Of a stretch of DNA of 64,000 bases, positions 1 through 12,009 are shown piece by piece. This DNA comes from Melanocharis versteri (Eukaryota > Chordata > Aves > Passeriformes > Melanocharitidae). Below the pieces are notes generated by a model. The model was not told the DNA's origin. It made no database searches and saw only the letters and a program-made list of their open reading frames with translations. Numbering within the stretch: position 1 is the first letter of the stretch; the number at the start of each line of letters is the position of its first letter. Made by a program: the position numbers and the translations under genes. The stretch is from contig VZTG01010322.1 in the NCBI GenBank assembly GCA_013397845.1, forward strand, positions 159,051-223,050, given 5' to 3'.

Positions 1-319
1 TTTCAATGCATCTTGTTAAAAGTTGAAACATTGTCATATACTCTTCAGTTATATGAACATGGTTTCTTCCTCCTTTGCCCAGAATTTTAAAGGACAGAAC
101 CCTAGTATTCTCTTTTCTTTTTTCTTTTTATTTTCTCTCATCACCCTTTGTCTGTCCCTGGCAGAATTCAAGCCATATATATATATATGTAATACCTGGT
201 TGAAAAATAGAAGAACAAATCTAAGAAAATGTACATTTCATAAGAAATAAATCTCAAAGTGCTCCACACTTAAACTTCACAATAGCCTTTCATGTAAGCA
301 AGTAGCAATGCTTCCATTC

Positions 320-322
<3 letters not shown>
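1..322. other. non-coding, AT-rich start of window
   Basis: I see no gene here. The stretch is AT-rich and contains a short (AT)7 run at 175-188 and pyrimidine-rich DNA at 112-140. The small open frame at 23-250 has no recognisable domain and low-complexity hydrophobic content typical of chance frames in T-rich DNA. Confidence 0.6.

Positions 323-351
<29 letters not shown>
323..351 (+). repeat. poly(A) tract, 29 A
   Basis: This is an uninterrupted run of 29 A, the longest homopolymer in the window. No retroposon body is visible upstream, and avian CR1 elements do not end in poly(A), so it is more likely a simple repeat than a retroposon tail. The length is probably unreliable in assembly. 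Confidence 0.9.
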
Positions 352-353
<2 letters not shown>

Positions 354-2560
354 AGCACAAATTATACAGTATATTTGATCTATACTTTTAAAGTATATTG
401 GCTTATGCTCTGTGGAAAAGAGGGTTAGAATTATGTACCTGATCTTTAAGGACTTTTAGACAAATGTAAAGTTTCTTTCACACAAACACAAGACATCTCC
501 CCTCAGTTTTCCTATTCTTGCTCAAAAGCAAACATTGGACTTCAGCTATGTAATCCACGTAACAGATTTTTCACACTGGGAGAGCGGTTCCCTGGAGGCA
601 GCTCTGTAAAAGGACAGAGGTCAATCAGTGAGTATAGGAGCTGTCTGCTCAGTGTGTGTCTCACTGGTAAATCAAGCCTTTTAATTATTTGGAGTCTGGG
701 GCAGAATTTCATGGATATGCCTATTTTTACAATGTTTGCTCCTGAGCTCAAGCTCCTCTACTTAAAGGGATGGAAATCCAGACTCTGAATAGAAAAACTT
801 TGGACTTAATCAAGTAGCTTTCAAAAGTTCATATCAATAGCCTAAGTACAAACTTTTGTCTTCTTAAACATACACTAGAATGTGACAGTCTCTACTCTGC
901 TAGTTATGGTTCGCATCTCTTATTCACTGCCAGAAAGTTGACAAGTGCCTTCAATCAAACCATGATGTGAATTTTCATCATTTCACTATTTTACTTTAAA
1001 AACAAGTATCAGTAAATATCTGCAAAACTATCCCAGTATTTTATTTCATAGATGTCTTAAAAATGCTTCTAAAGTATAGCACTGGCTCATAGATAAGTAG
1101 TCTATTTTTTTTTTTTTTCAAACCTATGCTCACTCATTCTTTCCTCGTTTTCCATCTCTGTCAACCACCTCCTGTCCCGGCTGTTGCAAGGTAGAGACCA
1201 CCTTTCTATTCAATATTTGAACAAACTTCTTCAAAATCTACTTGGCCATGATTAGAGCTCTTAAAAATGTAGCAATTTCTGCTCTGTCAGCAATAAATAA
1301 ATGCAGCATTGATTCCTTTCACCAAACTGAACAATGTGTTCTCAAAAATCACAGGTCATCTGATTTTGATGATTCACTATAGGTAAGCCTGCCAGAAAGA
1401 TTCCAGTGAACATTTTCTCACTCCTGCACTGCTGTTCCAAACATCACCTTCAGTATCCTATTGTGTACAAGCTCTTTAGTAGAGGTAGGTTTAATTTAGC
1501 TCTTACGCATATTTATAATGGTCCTCTAATCATCATTGTCAACAATACACTGAAGCTGACAAACTCTGTTACAAGAGCAATTCCAGTAAAATCACTGGGA
1601 TGTGCACCTGATTTAGGACTTTTTCAAACATTGAGTACTTGTGGACTTCATTCATGCCACATATTGTAAATGTTTATTGCCTCATTACTTACAGCTGTAA
1701 TAAAAAAGCTCTGTTACACCATACCCAAAAAGTAAAATAAAATAAACTGTATCTTCAAAAACCATGAGATTGGCTTTAAATCATGTACTATCTTTAACAT
1801 AAAAGAAAAAGTTTATAGGTTTTTTTTCCTTACTTTATGTTATCTTGGTATTTCTTATATGCTTTTATGGCTAGAAACTCACTAATTACTTTTCATTCAA
1901 AGGCAAGGGTCTTGTGTAAATACAGAAGGTGGAAATTTAAGAAAAACCTGAATGTCACAGGACTAAATGATGTCATTTTTATATGTTTTACAAACAAGTA
2001 AAAAAAACTCTTTTTTTTCTTCTGTAAAATATATGCTATCATTTTCTGAACTAGAGTATTTGATATGATTGTTGTTTTAATTTGATTTGAAGAAGAAAGA
2101 CATTCCAGAAGAAGAAAAGATTTACACATACACAGAAATTTGACAGATGCCTTTTTAATGGGTTGATTGCGTTTCAGTGTTTTTCAAGTGATGACTCAGG
2201 TTTTCCTTTTGTTTATCCAAACACAATTCCCTTCTAGCTAGCTTATTTTATTTTTTTAATGGAACATGCTAATTAAGTAGTATATTTTGCAAGACAAACC
2301 TCAATTTCTCCCCTCTCTCTTCCACAGCTAAAAAGCAAGCACTTCCCCAGAACATCACTGTTTATTGAAATTGAAAGTCTTTAGGGTGTTTTGGAAGCAG
2401 GAGACTTCGAAGTTTGAATGAGGAACTCCACTGGCAAGCTTTCAAACTTATTTGCAGATCAGGACCTCTTTTGTAGAAGTCTCCCCAGGAGGAAGGCAGT
2501 TAGACACCTGCCAGTAGCCTGCAGTGGCACCATCCCACTGTGATGTTAATGAGATGGATG
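352..2560. other. non-coding, nothing recognised
   Basis: No gene or recognisable repeat family is visible. The stretch is AT-rich with a T run at about 1,107-1,120 and several short open frames under 90 codons on both strands, none with a domain, signal peptide or good splice context that I could support. Confidence 0.5.
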
Positions 2561-2577
2561 AGAACACTACGGAGAGC

Positions 2578-2720
2578 TGCAATAATTACAGGGTGAAGAG
2601 CTTGTCTTTTCCTGACCCTCCTCTCTGGGCTGCCTGTTCTATAAAGCAGGGTCTTTTGTAATACTAATTACAAATGTTAATTAAACATTTCTTTGGAATT
2701 TTGCCCTCCATTAATAGGTC
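2578..2720. promoter_or_regulatory. cluster of TAATTA homeodomain-type motifs
   Basis: TAATTA cores occur at 2583-2588 and 2665-2670, TTAATTAA at 2677-2684 and ATTAAT at 2710-2715, so four homeodomain-type cores fall within about 130 bases. They lie in sequence that is less AT-rich than most of the window. Such clusters are common in developmental enhancers. Calling it regulatory is inference, because conservation cannot be seen from one sequence. Confidence 0.2.
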
Positions 2721-3632
2721 AGATAAACAGGGAATAGCAATGACAGGCACAAGTCATTATCAGCCACATGAGAAAAATACCATTTATTTGTTCCCTTCCT
2801 TTGGTCCCTCCAAAGACATAACTTCTGGTTTTGTTTTATTAAAGAGACACTAAAACCACTGAAGTATAGCTTTTCTGCACAGAAATAAAATTAAAATAAT
2901 TCTTACTATAATGGAGTTAAATCTACTTCTAAGGCCCTTTCCACTACAACTCACTCTAGTCTGTGTTGACTTAACAAATTTCAACCATAATCACGACTCC
3001 AAGGCTACATAAATGACCTTCCAAACACAGACTTAAGGAAACAGTCATGACAGCTGTTGATGACAGCACAAAATCTAGTTTGATGGCTTCCTCTGGCATG
3101 AGCAGCACATGGCACTCCAAATCATTACACTAATCCCATTCCTAACCCAGTCCCTAGAATTACAGGACTGACCCCTGCCCAGATCAGAACCAAGCACAAG
3201 CACTTGGCAGATATTGCCAGAAAAATAAAAACTCTACCCCTTGCCTGACAGTCTGCCACAGCCAGATGCTCCCATCCAGGCTCACACGGAGCAGTAATTT
3301 AATACATAGCAATACTATCTATTTCAGTGAAATAACTTCTGCTGGGCCAGCTCATCTTACCTTCCCTTATAGCTCACATTGCTAGGGCACAGGAGGGAAC
3401 CAGACTAATTCCAATTTCATCCTTTAATATTTTTCTCAAATATGTATGTGTGGTTTTTAAAAACATTTGATGGCACCAAACAGAAACAATTCCTTTTGGA
3501 AGAAATTAAGTCAGAAGATGCACTTCAAAAGCACAACTAATGCATTCCAACAAAAATACAAAAGAACCTCACTGCAAACATGAGAATGATGAGAAGGGTT
3601 TCACTCTAAAGATTCATTTCTACTGGGGCATG

Positions 3633-3679
3633 TCACTTGCAAATGCAGACATAGCCTTTCTCTAATTTAATCCTATTTT
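3633..3679 (+). repeat. 47-bp duplicated segment, copy 1
   Basis: The segment starts with tcacttgc, has six differing bases, then 33 bases starting agacatagcctttctctaat that recur exactly at 6,331-6,363. Flanking sequence is unrelated. It lies just upstream of the exon-like segment at 3,723-3,862, so it supplies most of that segment's upstream intron-like sequence. The origin is unknown: a short dispersed duplication or pieces of an unrecognised repeat. Confidence 0.8.
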
Positions 3680-3722
3680 TATTATCCTAAAATAAGAATT
3701 TTCCATTTCTTCATTTTGTCAG

Positions 3723-3862
3723 ATAACCTGAAGTCAGGTTCTTCTGTTTTGATAAGAACTGGGGACTGGTACAAGGCTGAAGAATCCACTATTTTCCCAT
3801 ACAGCCCCATTGCTTTGACAGCAGCCTCCCATATGGGAAATACCAGCAAGACAAAGCCTCTG
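3723..3862 (+). other. exon-like open segment with strong splice signals
   Basis: A pyrimidine-rich acceptor (ending ttcattttgtcag) at 3,721-3,722 and a consensus donor (ctg then gtaagt) after 3,862 flank 140 bases. One frame is open throughout: 46 whole codons preceded by two bases, ending in phase 0. The peptide includes GSSVLIRTGDWYKAEES and is rich in S/T. I recognise no domain. It could be a real coding exon, a non-coding RNA exon or coincidence, since chance GTAAGT sites are expected about every 4 kb. No partner exon with compatible phase was found downstream. Confidence 0.2.
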
Positions 3863-6316
3863 GTAAGTCAATATCAGAAACTTCTGAAGGCTTATGACTT
3901 TAAAGGTATCTTTTTTTTACTACTCGTAACCATGGCATCATTGGCTGTGGCCATCAGACTGTGTTCTTACTCACACACTCCTTCATGCAATGAACTTTGA
4001 AAATAGTCTGGTCTGTGAATCACCTGAACACGTCAAGGCTTGCACCATTACAGTGCAGGATGGGCATATACACAAAAACTGACCCAGAGTCATTTACAGA
4101 TTCACGGAGCTTACCTGAGTTTTCATTCTTTCATCAGAGATGTCTGAGTGAGTTATTACCACCACTACTCGGACGGCTTTTATTTCACAAAAGCAGAAAA
4201 TGGGACTGCGCGGAGCCCTGAGTACTCCCACTGCTTCCAAAGTGCCCCGAGACACATCATGAGCCTCTCTCCTCAGCAGCCTCCTCTCGCCCACTTCCAA
4301 GGCACAAAAGGCAAAACTAAGCAAGCCCACGTCTCCCAAAGTCCATACCACTTAAAACAGCTCTTTTGCACTGTCACAGCTGACGTGACAATGCAGTCTC
4401 ATGGGCTTGGTTGAGTCGAGCAACTGTTTTCTCCTCCAGCTGCTAATCCAGGTGTACATTGCCAGTTCCAGGGGTAGAACTGCAAGGAAAGTACCCAGTC
4501 TAACACTGAAAACATGCCTGTGATCATTGAAATAGCTCAGAGCTCTTTCACTCTGCTGAATTTCACAGTAACTAGCAAAGTATCTTTTATACCTCAGGTG
4601 AGCCATTTATCCTTGCTTATCATACCCAAAAGTTCAGCTGTATTTGCAATTCTATAATGACTGTCAGGATCCTAAAACCAGCTTGAAGTTCAGGAACGAT
4701 ACGGAATTCAAACAGAAAAACCACTAATAAGAGTGTACACAACACTGATGCACATAAGAGACACTTCTGATTATCCACACTGATTTCCCAGCACAGACCA
4801 TTGATTTTTAGTGCAGAAATCTGTACATCAGTCCATAACTTCTGAATTAGAGTTCATAGTTTTCAAAATACATTAATTTTTGATTTAAATATATCATTTG
4901 ATATATTATTTAAAGTATCCTTTATTAAGTTGCTATAATGATTAAATATATAAATTATTAAAATTTGCCTTTTTAAGATCTGAATTTATTGGATCTCAGC
5001 TTCTGAACACTTGATCTTGTTACACCTTTTTCTGCCAAGGTTCAAGAACCATGGTTTTCTCCACACAGATGTTTTGAGATCATGGCACAGTCATCTGCTA
5101 ACCTTATCTTGATAATGTAAGGAGATTGATTTTCTTAAAATCCAATACTGGAAATGCATAGTTTTCTTCAGAAGAGAGAAGATAGTACTTCCCAGAACTT
5201 CTCTGAAACACTGTGATACAGCTAGGTAGTTTTGAAGAAAAAGTATCACACTTCCTTCTTTGTTTTTATGCAGCACTATAAAAATTACAACTAATATAAT
5301 AGGAGGGTGGACAACATCCAGAGCACCCTCCCAGTCTGAATTATCCTATAATCCTCTAATTCCTCAATTCTTCAAGAGAGCAAGCAAAGCAAAAAGTGAG
5401 TTTAAAAGCAAGATAATTAGTATGTTTCAGTAGGAGGTATTTCAATAGGTTCTCCTCATGTTACACAGCTGAGGCTCTAGTTCCAAGACCAATAGAAAAA
5501 CATATAAATCATCGTGGTCTAAGCATAAGTATGACTTAATAGGAAGGTACAACAGCTAAAAAAAAAAGGAAAATAAAATATATTTTACTATTTTAGTAGC
5601 TACTTTTCCAAAGTACATCTTAAAAACACTATAGCAGACATACAAATTGCCCTACACAATACGGAAGTTCCCATCATTCTGTAGAAAACATTTCAGTCTC
5701 TGTAAAAAGCCGAATGCTTCAGAAGTAGTTTTATAGACCAATTATTTAGGTTCATTTCCACTACATTTTGCAAGACACCATAATAACACTGTGCTAAATG
5801 TATGGCAACTTCCTGGGAAATCACTTTTCACTGGACAAGACTCTAACCACGCCAAGGAATGTACCAGCACATTGCAGCAAAACCATGTCAAGCATTTACC
5901 AGATACAACACCACATCACCTGCTTTAACCTAACTCATCTGTCTTGCAAGTCCGCCCCACAAGGCCATGTCATATTCATGTCAACCTTAACTTTTGGCAA
6001 CATCATTCTAAGGAGCCTCAATTTTTAAAGTAAGTTATTACACTGGGCTACTGCTTTGAATGCTGATCTTTGGATCTTTTCAACCAAAAACCTGCAGTCC
6101 GGGTTAGTCTGCACCACAGATTGTATGTGGCCCAGGGTGGACTTCTGAAGCCAAGCTCTCAGTCCTTCTCTGTTTGTCTCACTTTAGATGACAGTCTCAG
6201 AGCTGATGATCTGTATCCCCTTTAGGATGAAATTGAGCCATAAGATATATTTCAGAGCTGGTATGAAGGAGCTTCCCCACAAACACAGGGTGGCCACAGG
6301 GTTTTGCTCTGCCGAT
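3863..6316. other. non-coding, with an AT-rich palindromic patch
   Basis: No gene is recognised. At 4,860-4,975 the sequence is almost pure A/T. It includes a perfect inverted repeat, 9-bp arms around TT at 4,888-4,907 (AATATATCA/TGATATATT), with imperfect extension to TTTAAA on both sides. Overlapping short frames around 4.0-4.6 kb on both strands are mutual shadows without domains. Confidence 0.5.
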
Positions 6317-6363
6317 TCACTTGCTTATATAGACATAGCCTTTCTCTAATTTAATCCTATTTT
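6317..6363 (+). repeat. 47-bp duplicated segment, copy 2
   Basis: Same architecture as 3,633-3,679: tcacttgc, a six-base different spacer (ttatat instead of aaatgc), then 33 identical bases. The distance between copies is about 2.7 kb and they have the same orientation. Confidence 0.8.
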
Positions 6364-8384
6364 GATCACTCTCATCTGTCAAAATAAGCTGAGAGAGAAA
6401 TGCGTTGGAACCAGCTGTTGGTAACCGCTTTATATGGTTCTCTCTTTCCTGCACGGTTATAAGATGGTTTGAATGTATTCAGCCTAGTGTGTATAAGTGC
6501 CTTTGGGTATAGAAGGCTGCAGAAGCAGGAATTGTTGTTTAGAGGAAGAAGCACTTCATGCACATGCTCAATTTTTCATAGAATTTTTAGTGTGATACTT
6601 ACTGTGAATGAATGGTTTATTCTGTCAGTGGTCTGTGGTTAACACTCCCTATATACCTATTGGCATGATAAACTGTAATGACTTCATAATAAAGTTAAAA
6701 GCCCAGCATAAAGGCAGAAAAGCAAGGAATTCCAGAGGTGAGATTTGGATTTCATCCTTTACTCTTCCTTGCGTTTGAATGTTATGAAACAGCTATATAC
6801 TTTCTTTAGGCACAGATATAGAAAACGTCATGACAGCAATATAAAAAGTGAAAACTGTGTGCGTTCTGACAGGTTCCCGTATTTCCTCAGAACTTACGTA
6901 TTTTCTATCATTTTGCAATTTCCCAAATATTTTTTGTTAAAGCTTGTCTTTTATCTCTGTGATAACGGCATCATTTCATACTGAGCTAGTGCAGAAATAA
7001 TTTGCTACATTTTGAAAAGAAAAATAAAAATCTAGTTGATGGTTTACACTATTGAAGAACATGTTAATAAAAGAAGGATGTCAGACAACATAGCACTGCT
7101 TAATCCTGAGTTGTGATGCTTGTGACATAAATGCCATGAAAGAGCTCTGGAGTTTTGGTTGGGTTATTTATTTATCTCTTTGAGGGGTGGGAGGGGGTGG
7201 TGGTATAGGTTTGCTTGTTTGCTTTTGGTTTGTTTTAGGTTTCTTTTAGCTGGAGAAACAGTGGCATACTCTAAGGGAAGTCTCAGGATTTTTCCATTTT
7301 GCATTCCCTTTTCACCTATAGAGCTAATGCTTCAGCATTGTGTCAGGTTATGCAAAACATAGGCTTATTTACTGATTATTGACATAAAAAGAGGATCTGG
7401 ATACCCACATCTACCAGTGAATACTCCTGAAATCATGACCTTACAAATTGATCTTAGGTGCCTTGCTTTCTATTTTCATGACCTAGCAGGCTTTCTGCAG
7501 CTTTCAAAGGCAAGGAGCAAAATGCCAGCTGAAATTCAACAGCTCTGCAGATGCTCAGCATTTTACAAAATCAGCCCCAAATCACATTACTTATATTGAG
7601 TTAGGATGTTGGTGCGTGATCTTTTACGTAACTTTCCAGCTCACCTCTGCAGTCTGATTCTCCACCATATAACTCCCATGCCAAAAGCAAAAGACAGGTT
7701 TCTTTCTACCTTTTTTAGTAGATCTGATGCTGCTGAAGAAGATTCTTCTGACCTGTTATGAAAAGCTTCCAAATTGCAAGACGGGAATTTGTCTGAAAGA
7801 CTCCAAGTAAGTGCTCATGCAATGATTTGAAATTTTGCCTTTGAATGATTAGAATTGGTTATATGAATAAAAGAAAATTTAAATATCAGGATGTGGGGGA
7901 TTTCAATGCCCTGGAAGATACTATTTATTAACTATTCTGTATTATATTCAAGTCATTCATATTCCTTTGGTGCAAAACTATTTCTTTTTTTTTTTTTGCT
8001 GATATAATAGAGAATATTCTATTCTTACTGGAATAACATAGAATTCTAGAATCGGTTATTTGGAAACGTCATTTCTAGAACAGTCTATAAATCTTTCAAC
8101 AGGTGTTTGCATGGGAAAAAGATTCAATGAAGATATAAGGTCTCATAATTTTGTTTGAGGTGGGGATTTGCAACTTAAAAGTCTGAAAATTTTCATGATT
8201 TAGACTAAGTTCTAGTTCTACATTTTCAGATTTTAAAAAATTGAATTTTTTTAGGACAAATGCATTTTCTATACTGCAAAATAAATGAGGGGAAGAGAGA
8301 CTGATATTATTATTACTTCATGTAGGACATCACAATTTTGAAGACACACCAAGCTGAATGATCTTTTTTTATTATTTCATGTAT
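6364..8384. other. non-coding; G-rich patch at 7.18-7.20 kb
   Basis: No gene is recognised. A G-rich run at 7,184-7,203 (GGGG, GGG, GGGGG, GG, GG separated by single bases) is followed by T/G-rich sequence to about 7,250. At 7,710-7,805 an acceptor-like site (ctaccttttttag) and a gtaagt donor bracket a short open frame, but nothing identifies it as coding. Confidence 0.45.
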
Positions 8385-9140
8385 TGTCAGAGCCATTCAG
8401 AATCGTGATGGTGTGCTCCACCCCGCTGCCCAACCTGACCTTTATTTCCCATAACTCTGCTCAACCCATTACCACCAGCAGTGATGGCAACGAATGTGTC
8501 TGGCTGCGATGACTGCATCTGACTCATAGTGGATTCAGGGGAGACAGACAACACAATAGCCAAGGTCTATTCTGAGCAACAGCCACCCCACACACGCACT
8601 CTCCTTCTCAAAACCATAATGCTGGTCAAAGTCTGACTCAAGCCAAGTTTGGAAGAAACTAATTTCTGTAGTCAGTATGCAAATATGTCTATAACTCTGT
8701 TACTCCGTAACAGTGGACAGTCCAGGACCTTCCTGCACAGAAGGATCCACCCTTGGGTACAGATGCCTCTCAAGGTTACTCCTTGAGGCTGAGAGATTTC
8801 TTGCTGCAACAGGTTCTCAGTGATTAGGAGCATGCTAAACTTGGAAATCCTAGATAATTAACAGAAAGGATTGATTGTGCACATTTAGACACAAAGCATT
8901 GGCCAAGTCTGGGACTAAGTCTGGATCCAGATACATGTAAACTTCCCTCTGAGAAGGAGTTTAAAATGCAAGGGGGTCCTTCCTGAACCTTATGACTCAG
9001 TCAGAGGGCCTCTCTGATACTTTTGCCTGACCTTGTCCTGTATGCAGTAAATAATCAAATGTACCTTGTCAATGAATCTTACTAACCACCGTCGCATTTA
9101 CCACTAAGCCTTGTTAAATCTCTGTGTTTATTGATAAACA
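8385..9140 (+). mobile_element. possible solo LTR remnant
   Basis: The stretch differs from its surroundings: higher GC, many CpG-derived positions and no open frame. Its 3' part looks like LTR R-U5 sequence, with gtaaataatc near 9,048 as a decayed polyadenylation signal followed by about 85 bases ending in ca at 9,139-9,140. It could begin at the tgtcag near 8,385. I see no target-site duplication and no second LTR. Ends are tentative; it could also be another repeat or unique DNA. Confidence 0.3.
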
Positions 9141-12009
9141 TGTTGCTGCTTCTCTCTTACAAAGAAAGTGCATCACTTCATCCAGAACAAGAATTACCTA
9201 TTCTTGACATTAATTCAGCCCTTGAAATTCTGGTCTCAGATGGAATAATGAAGAATTGCTTCAGTCCACTCAGAAATTCAAAGGCAAAATCACATAGAAT
9301 CAGGGTACAATAGGAAGAGATCTGTATCTTCAGGAGAGCTGTTCAAGGCTCTTTCCACAGTTTAGCAATTCCTTTAGCTGGTGCGGTGAGAACATTTGCC
9401 TTAAATTTATCTTTCCACAGAATATTTGGGGAAGAAGCTAAAAACCTTTGTTCTCACGGAAACGCAAGAGCTGCAATTACACCAAGCCCCTTGTGGAGTA
9501 TTCTGGTGGGAAGAGGCCCCTTGTGCAATGTCCTTTTCTGCACATCCAAACAGAAGTCAGGCATAATACATTTCAGAGTCAGGATGTTGAAATCCCCTGC
9601 TACTTCAGCAGAACAAATCAGGATGCATACTTTCATCCTGCATATCAGGATGAAAGAGATCAGTGCTGGAGACAAAGGAGGAATAAAACAAACTCTCTGC
9701 AGTGAGAAAAATGAGATGAGGAAACTTTGCTGTCTGCTGAAGAAAATTCAGTGTTCTTTTTGCCACAAGTTCAATTTTATCAGTGCCAAATATACTTGAT
9801 AAACAGAGTCTTATGGCTAGGAACTTTACTTCTTTCTGCTATGTGCTGGACTCCGTCCATTTGAAGACAAAGCAGGGTGGAGTGAAATACTTCAGACAGC
9901 TTTACTGCTACAGTGAATGACAAAGCCATACAGAGGATACGGGAATTAACCATTTGCATTTAATCACTGAACCAAACAGTAGAGTTTGAATACTTACAGC
10001 CTGAATATATGGAAAAATGAGATAGAGAAGTAAAACCATGTTTTAAAGATCTGAAGAGAAATTGACAAACTTTGGTTCCAGAGTGGAAATGCCTTTAACA
10101 TCATTTCAAGGCAGGAGAGGGTGGCTTTGTATCATGCTGGAATGGTGTCATTTCAGTGGCCTAGTGGTGGCCTTTGGGTGAAGCCCTGACTTTTAGCTGC
10201 ATCCACTAAAAAGGAAAGAGGCTAAGCCACAGAGTTTTGCCTTACGCTGACTGCATAGCAAGCTGAATCATGGTACGAAAGATATGGTGTGTCCCCAAAA
10301 GTTCATCTCTCATCCTACCTCAGAGCCTGAGCTGTAGAGCAGTTCCGAACATTCAATTATTATTACACCAACTCAAAAGCCATTGCTTCAACTGGCTCTA
10401 ATTCTCACTCACTACAGGTCCTGGTCCCCACATACAGACCAAAATTAAAGATGACTAAGCTCTGACTTCACCCTTCAGGAAGCAAATCTCAGGATGACCA
10501 CCAAGGCAAACTGACACATCACAGGGAAATCTAGCCTGCCAGGGCCAGCACTAAATACATCCCACGGATAAAGAGAAGTCTGTCTCTGCTTTCCAGAGTT
10601 ATTGATCCACTGCTACACAACAGCACTGGATTCTCCCTTACTGGAGCAGCCTAGGTAATCACAAGCAGACTTAGGAAAGTCCTTTCACACAAGACCCAGA
10701 AGGCAGGATCAGGGCAAGACACTTCTGTGCTAGTGTTCCTCTAGAAGATGTCTTTAAATATAATGCTACAATTACACCCCAATGAGTATTTCAATTCTCA
10801 TTAAAGGCGAAAAAATATCCAAAATACATTTTTGCTGTTTTCTATTATGTCAGTTGGCTGCTTTGTAATACATATCAGAAGCAGTTGTAGTTTTTAGTGG
10901 TGTGGGAAGTTTGGGTCACCATCCTGCTGGTCCCTTGTCAGACAGAAAAACTCAGAATCTGTTCTCTCCCCTATCCTTTTTTTCTTTTTTTTTTTTTTCT
11001 CTGAACAGCTTGAATGGCAGACTAAAGAATAATCCTGTTCACAGCTAATGCGCAAAAACAGGATTGAGCAAAAAACTGACTTAAGAAGCTTTCATCTGGG
11101 TCAGGACATATTGATACCATATTCAAAGATATATGCTCAGCACACTTATGCAGAGATAAATGTTTCAACTGTAGGCTTAAAAAAAAAAAAAAAAAACCAC
11201 AAAAAACCTCCACCACCACACTCCAGTGACACAGCTACTGAAATATTAGACTAAGTGAAACAATTTCCACCCACATTTGCTTTCATCACAGATTATGCAG
11301 TACTGCAAAATACTCAAAATAAAATGTTTCCTTCCTATACAAAACCAGCTATGCAATAAGGTTTATTTTCACTGTTTTTAAGTGCCTGAAGTACAAGATA
11401 AAGTCACTGTAAGAAATTGTGCCTGTCCTAATGTCAGAAAAAAGGAACCGCACATTTAGTTCACAGCCCTCTGTGACAGTCACTGATGCACCCATCTCTT
11501 TAGGAAAAGACAATTTTCATGTCCCTCAAGGTCTTTTCTATCCTGGATTGCTAAACCTATTTCATTAGTAAGTATCAACACCGTGGATTTTATCTCTCAC
11601 CAGTGTCTTCTCTTCCAATAATGACAACATGGGTCTTTCAGACAATGACATGAAGGGAATCCAACAAGATCAAATCCCACGGTCTTCAATTTCCTGTAGA
11701 ATGCTGGATATGAGTGATTCTTTATTACTTCTTATTACAGTTCCAAGTATCATTAATGATAAAAAAATAGTAAGAAAATAGTAGCTGTTAAGCTGGCTGT
11801 TATGAAGCAGATAACTTTACCAGCCTAGCTTATAAATGGCCTGAGCCAGCTTTTCAGAAGTCTTAATATCAGTCTTGCCTAGCTTGCACAATAATACACC
11901 TGCATTATGCATTTACTTTGACTGTAATCCCAAAGTCTTAAGAGTAAATTCAAGCTTTTGCCTGTGTATATGTGTGTGCACAACTCATCTGGTTTGACTG
12001 ATGCTGAAA
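9141..12009. other. non-coding with homopolymers
   Basis: No gene is recognised. Homopolymers are a T-rich run at 10,977-11,000 and an A18 run at 11,179-11,196. The 137-codon frame at 9,386-9,799 overlaps open frames in another plus-strand frame and on the minus strand and has no domain. A perfect hairpin lies at 9,630-9,656. Confidence 0.5.
9630..9656. repeat. perfect 11-bp inverted repeat, 5-nt loop
   Basis: CTTTCATCCTG and CAGGATGAAAG are exact reverse complements separated by CATAT. The arms do not extend further. It could form a small hairpin in RNA or single-stranded DNA. The stem is too short for a microRNA precursor. Confidence 0.7.

Noticed and set aside
5036..5056. ggttcaagaacc, resembling a tRNA T-arm (B box)
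   Set aside because: The last two positions do not fit the B box, and no A box, anticodon arm or acceptor pairing is found around it. It is just a short palindrome.
7722..7805. Short open segment between ctaccttttttag and gtaagt
   Set aside because: Only about 28 codons, with no compatible partner. Such combinations are expected by chance several times per window.
9386..9799. 137-codon plus-strand frame
   Set aside because: No domain, no splice context, and overlapping open frames in another plus frame and on the minus strand. Consistent with chance.
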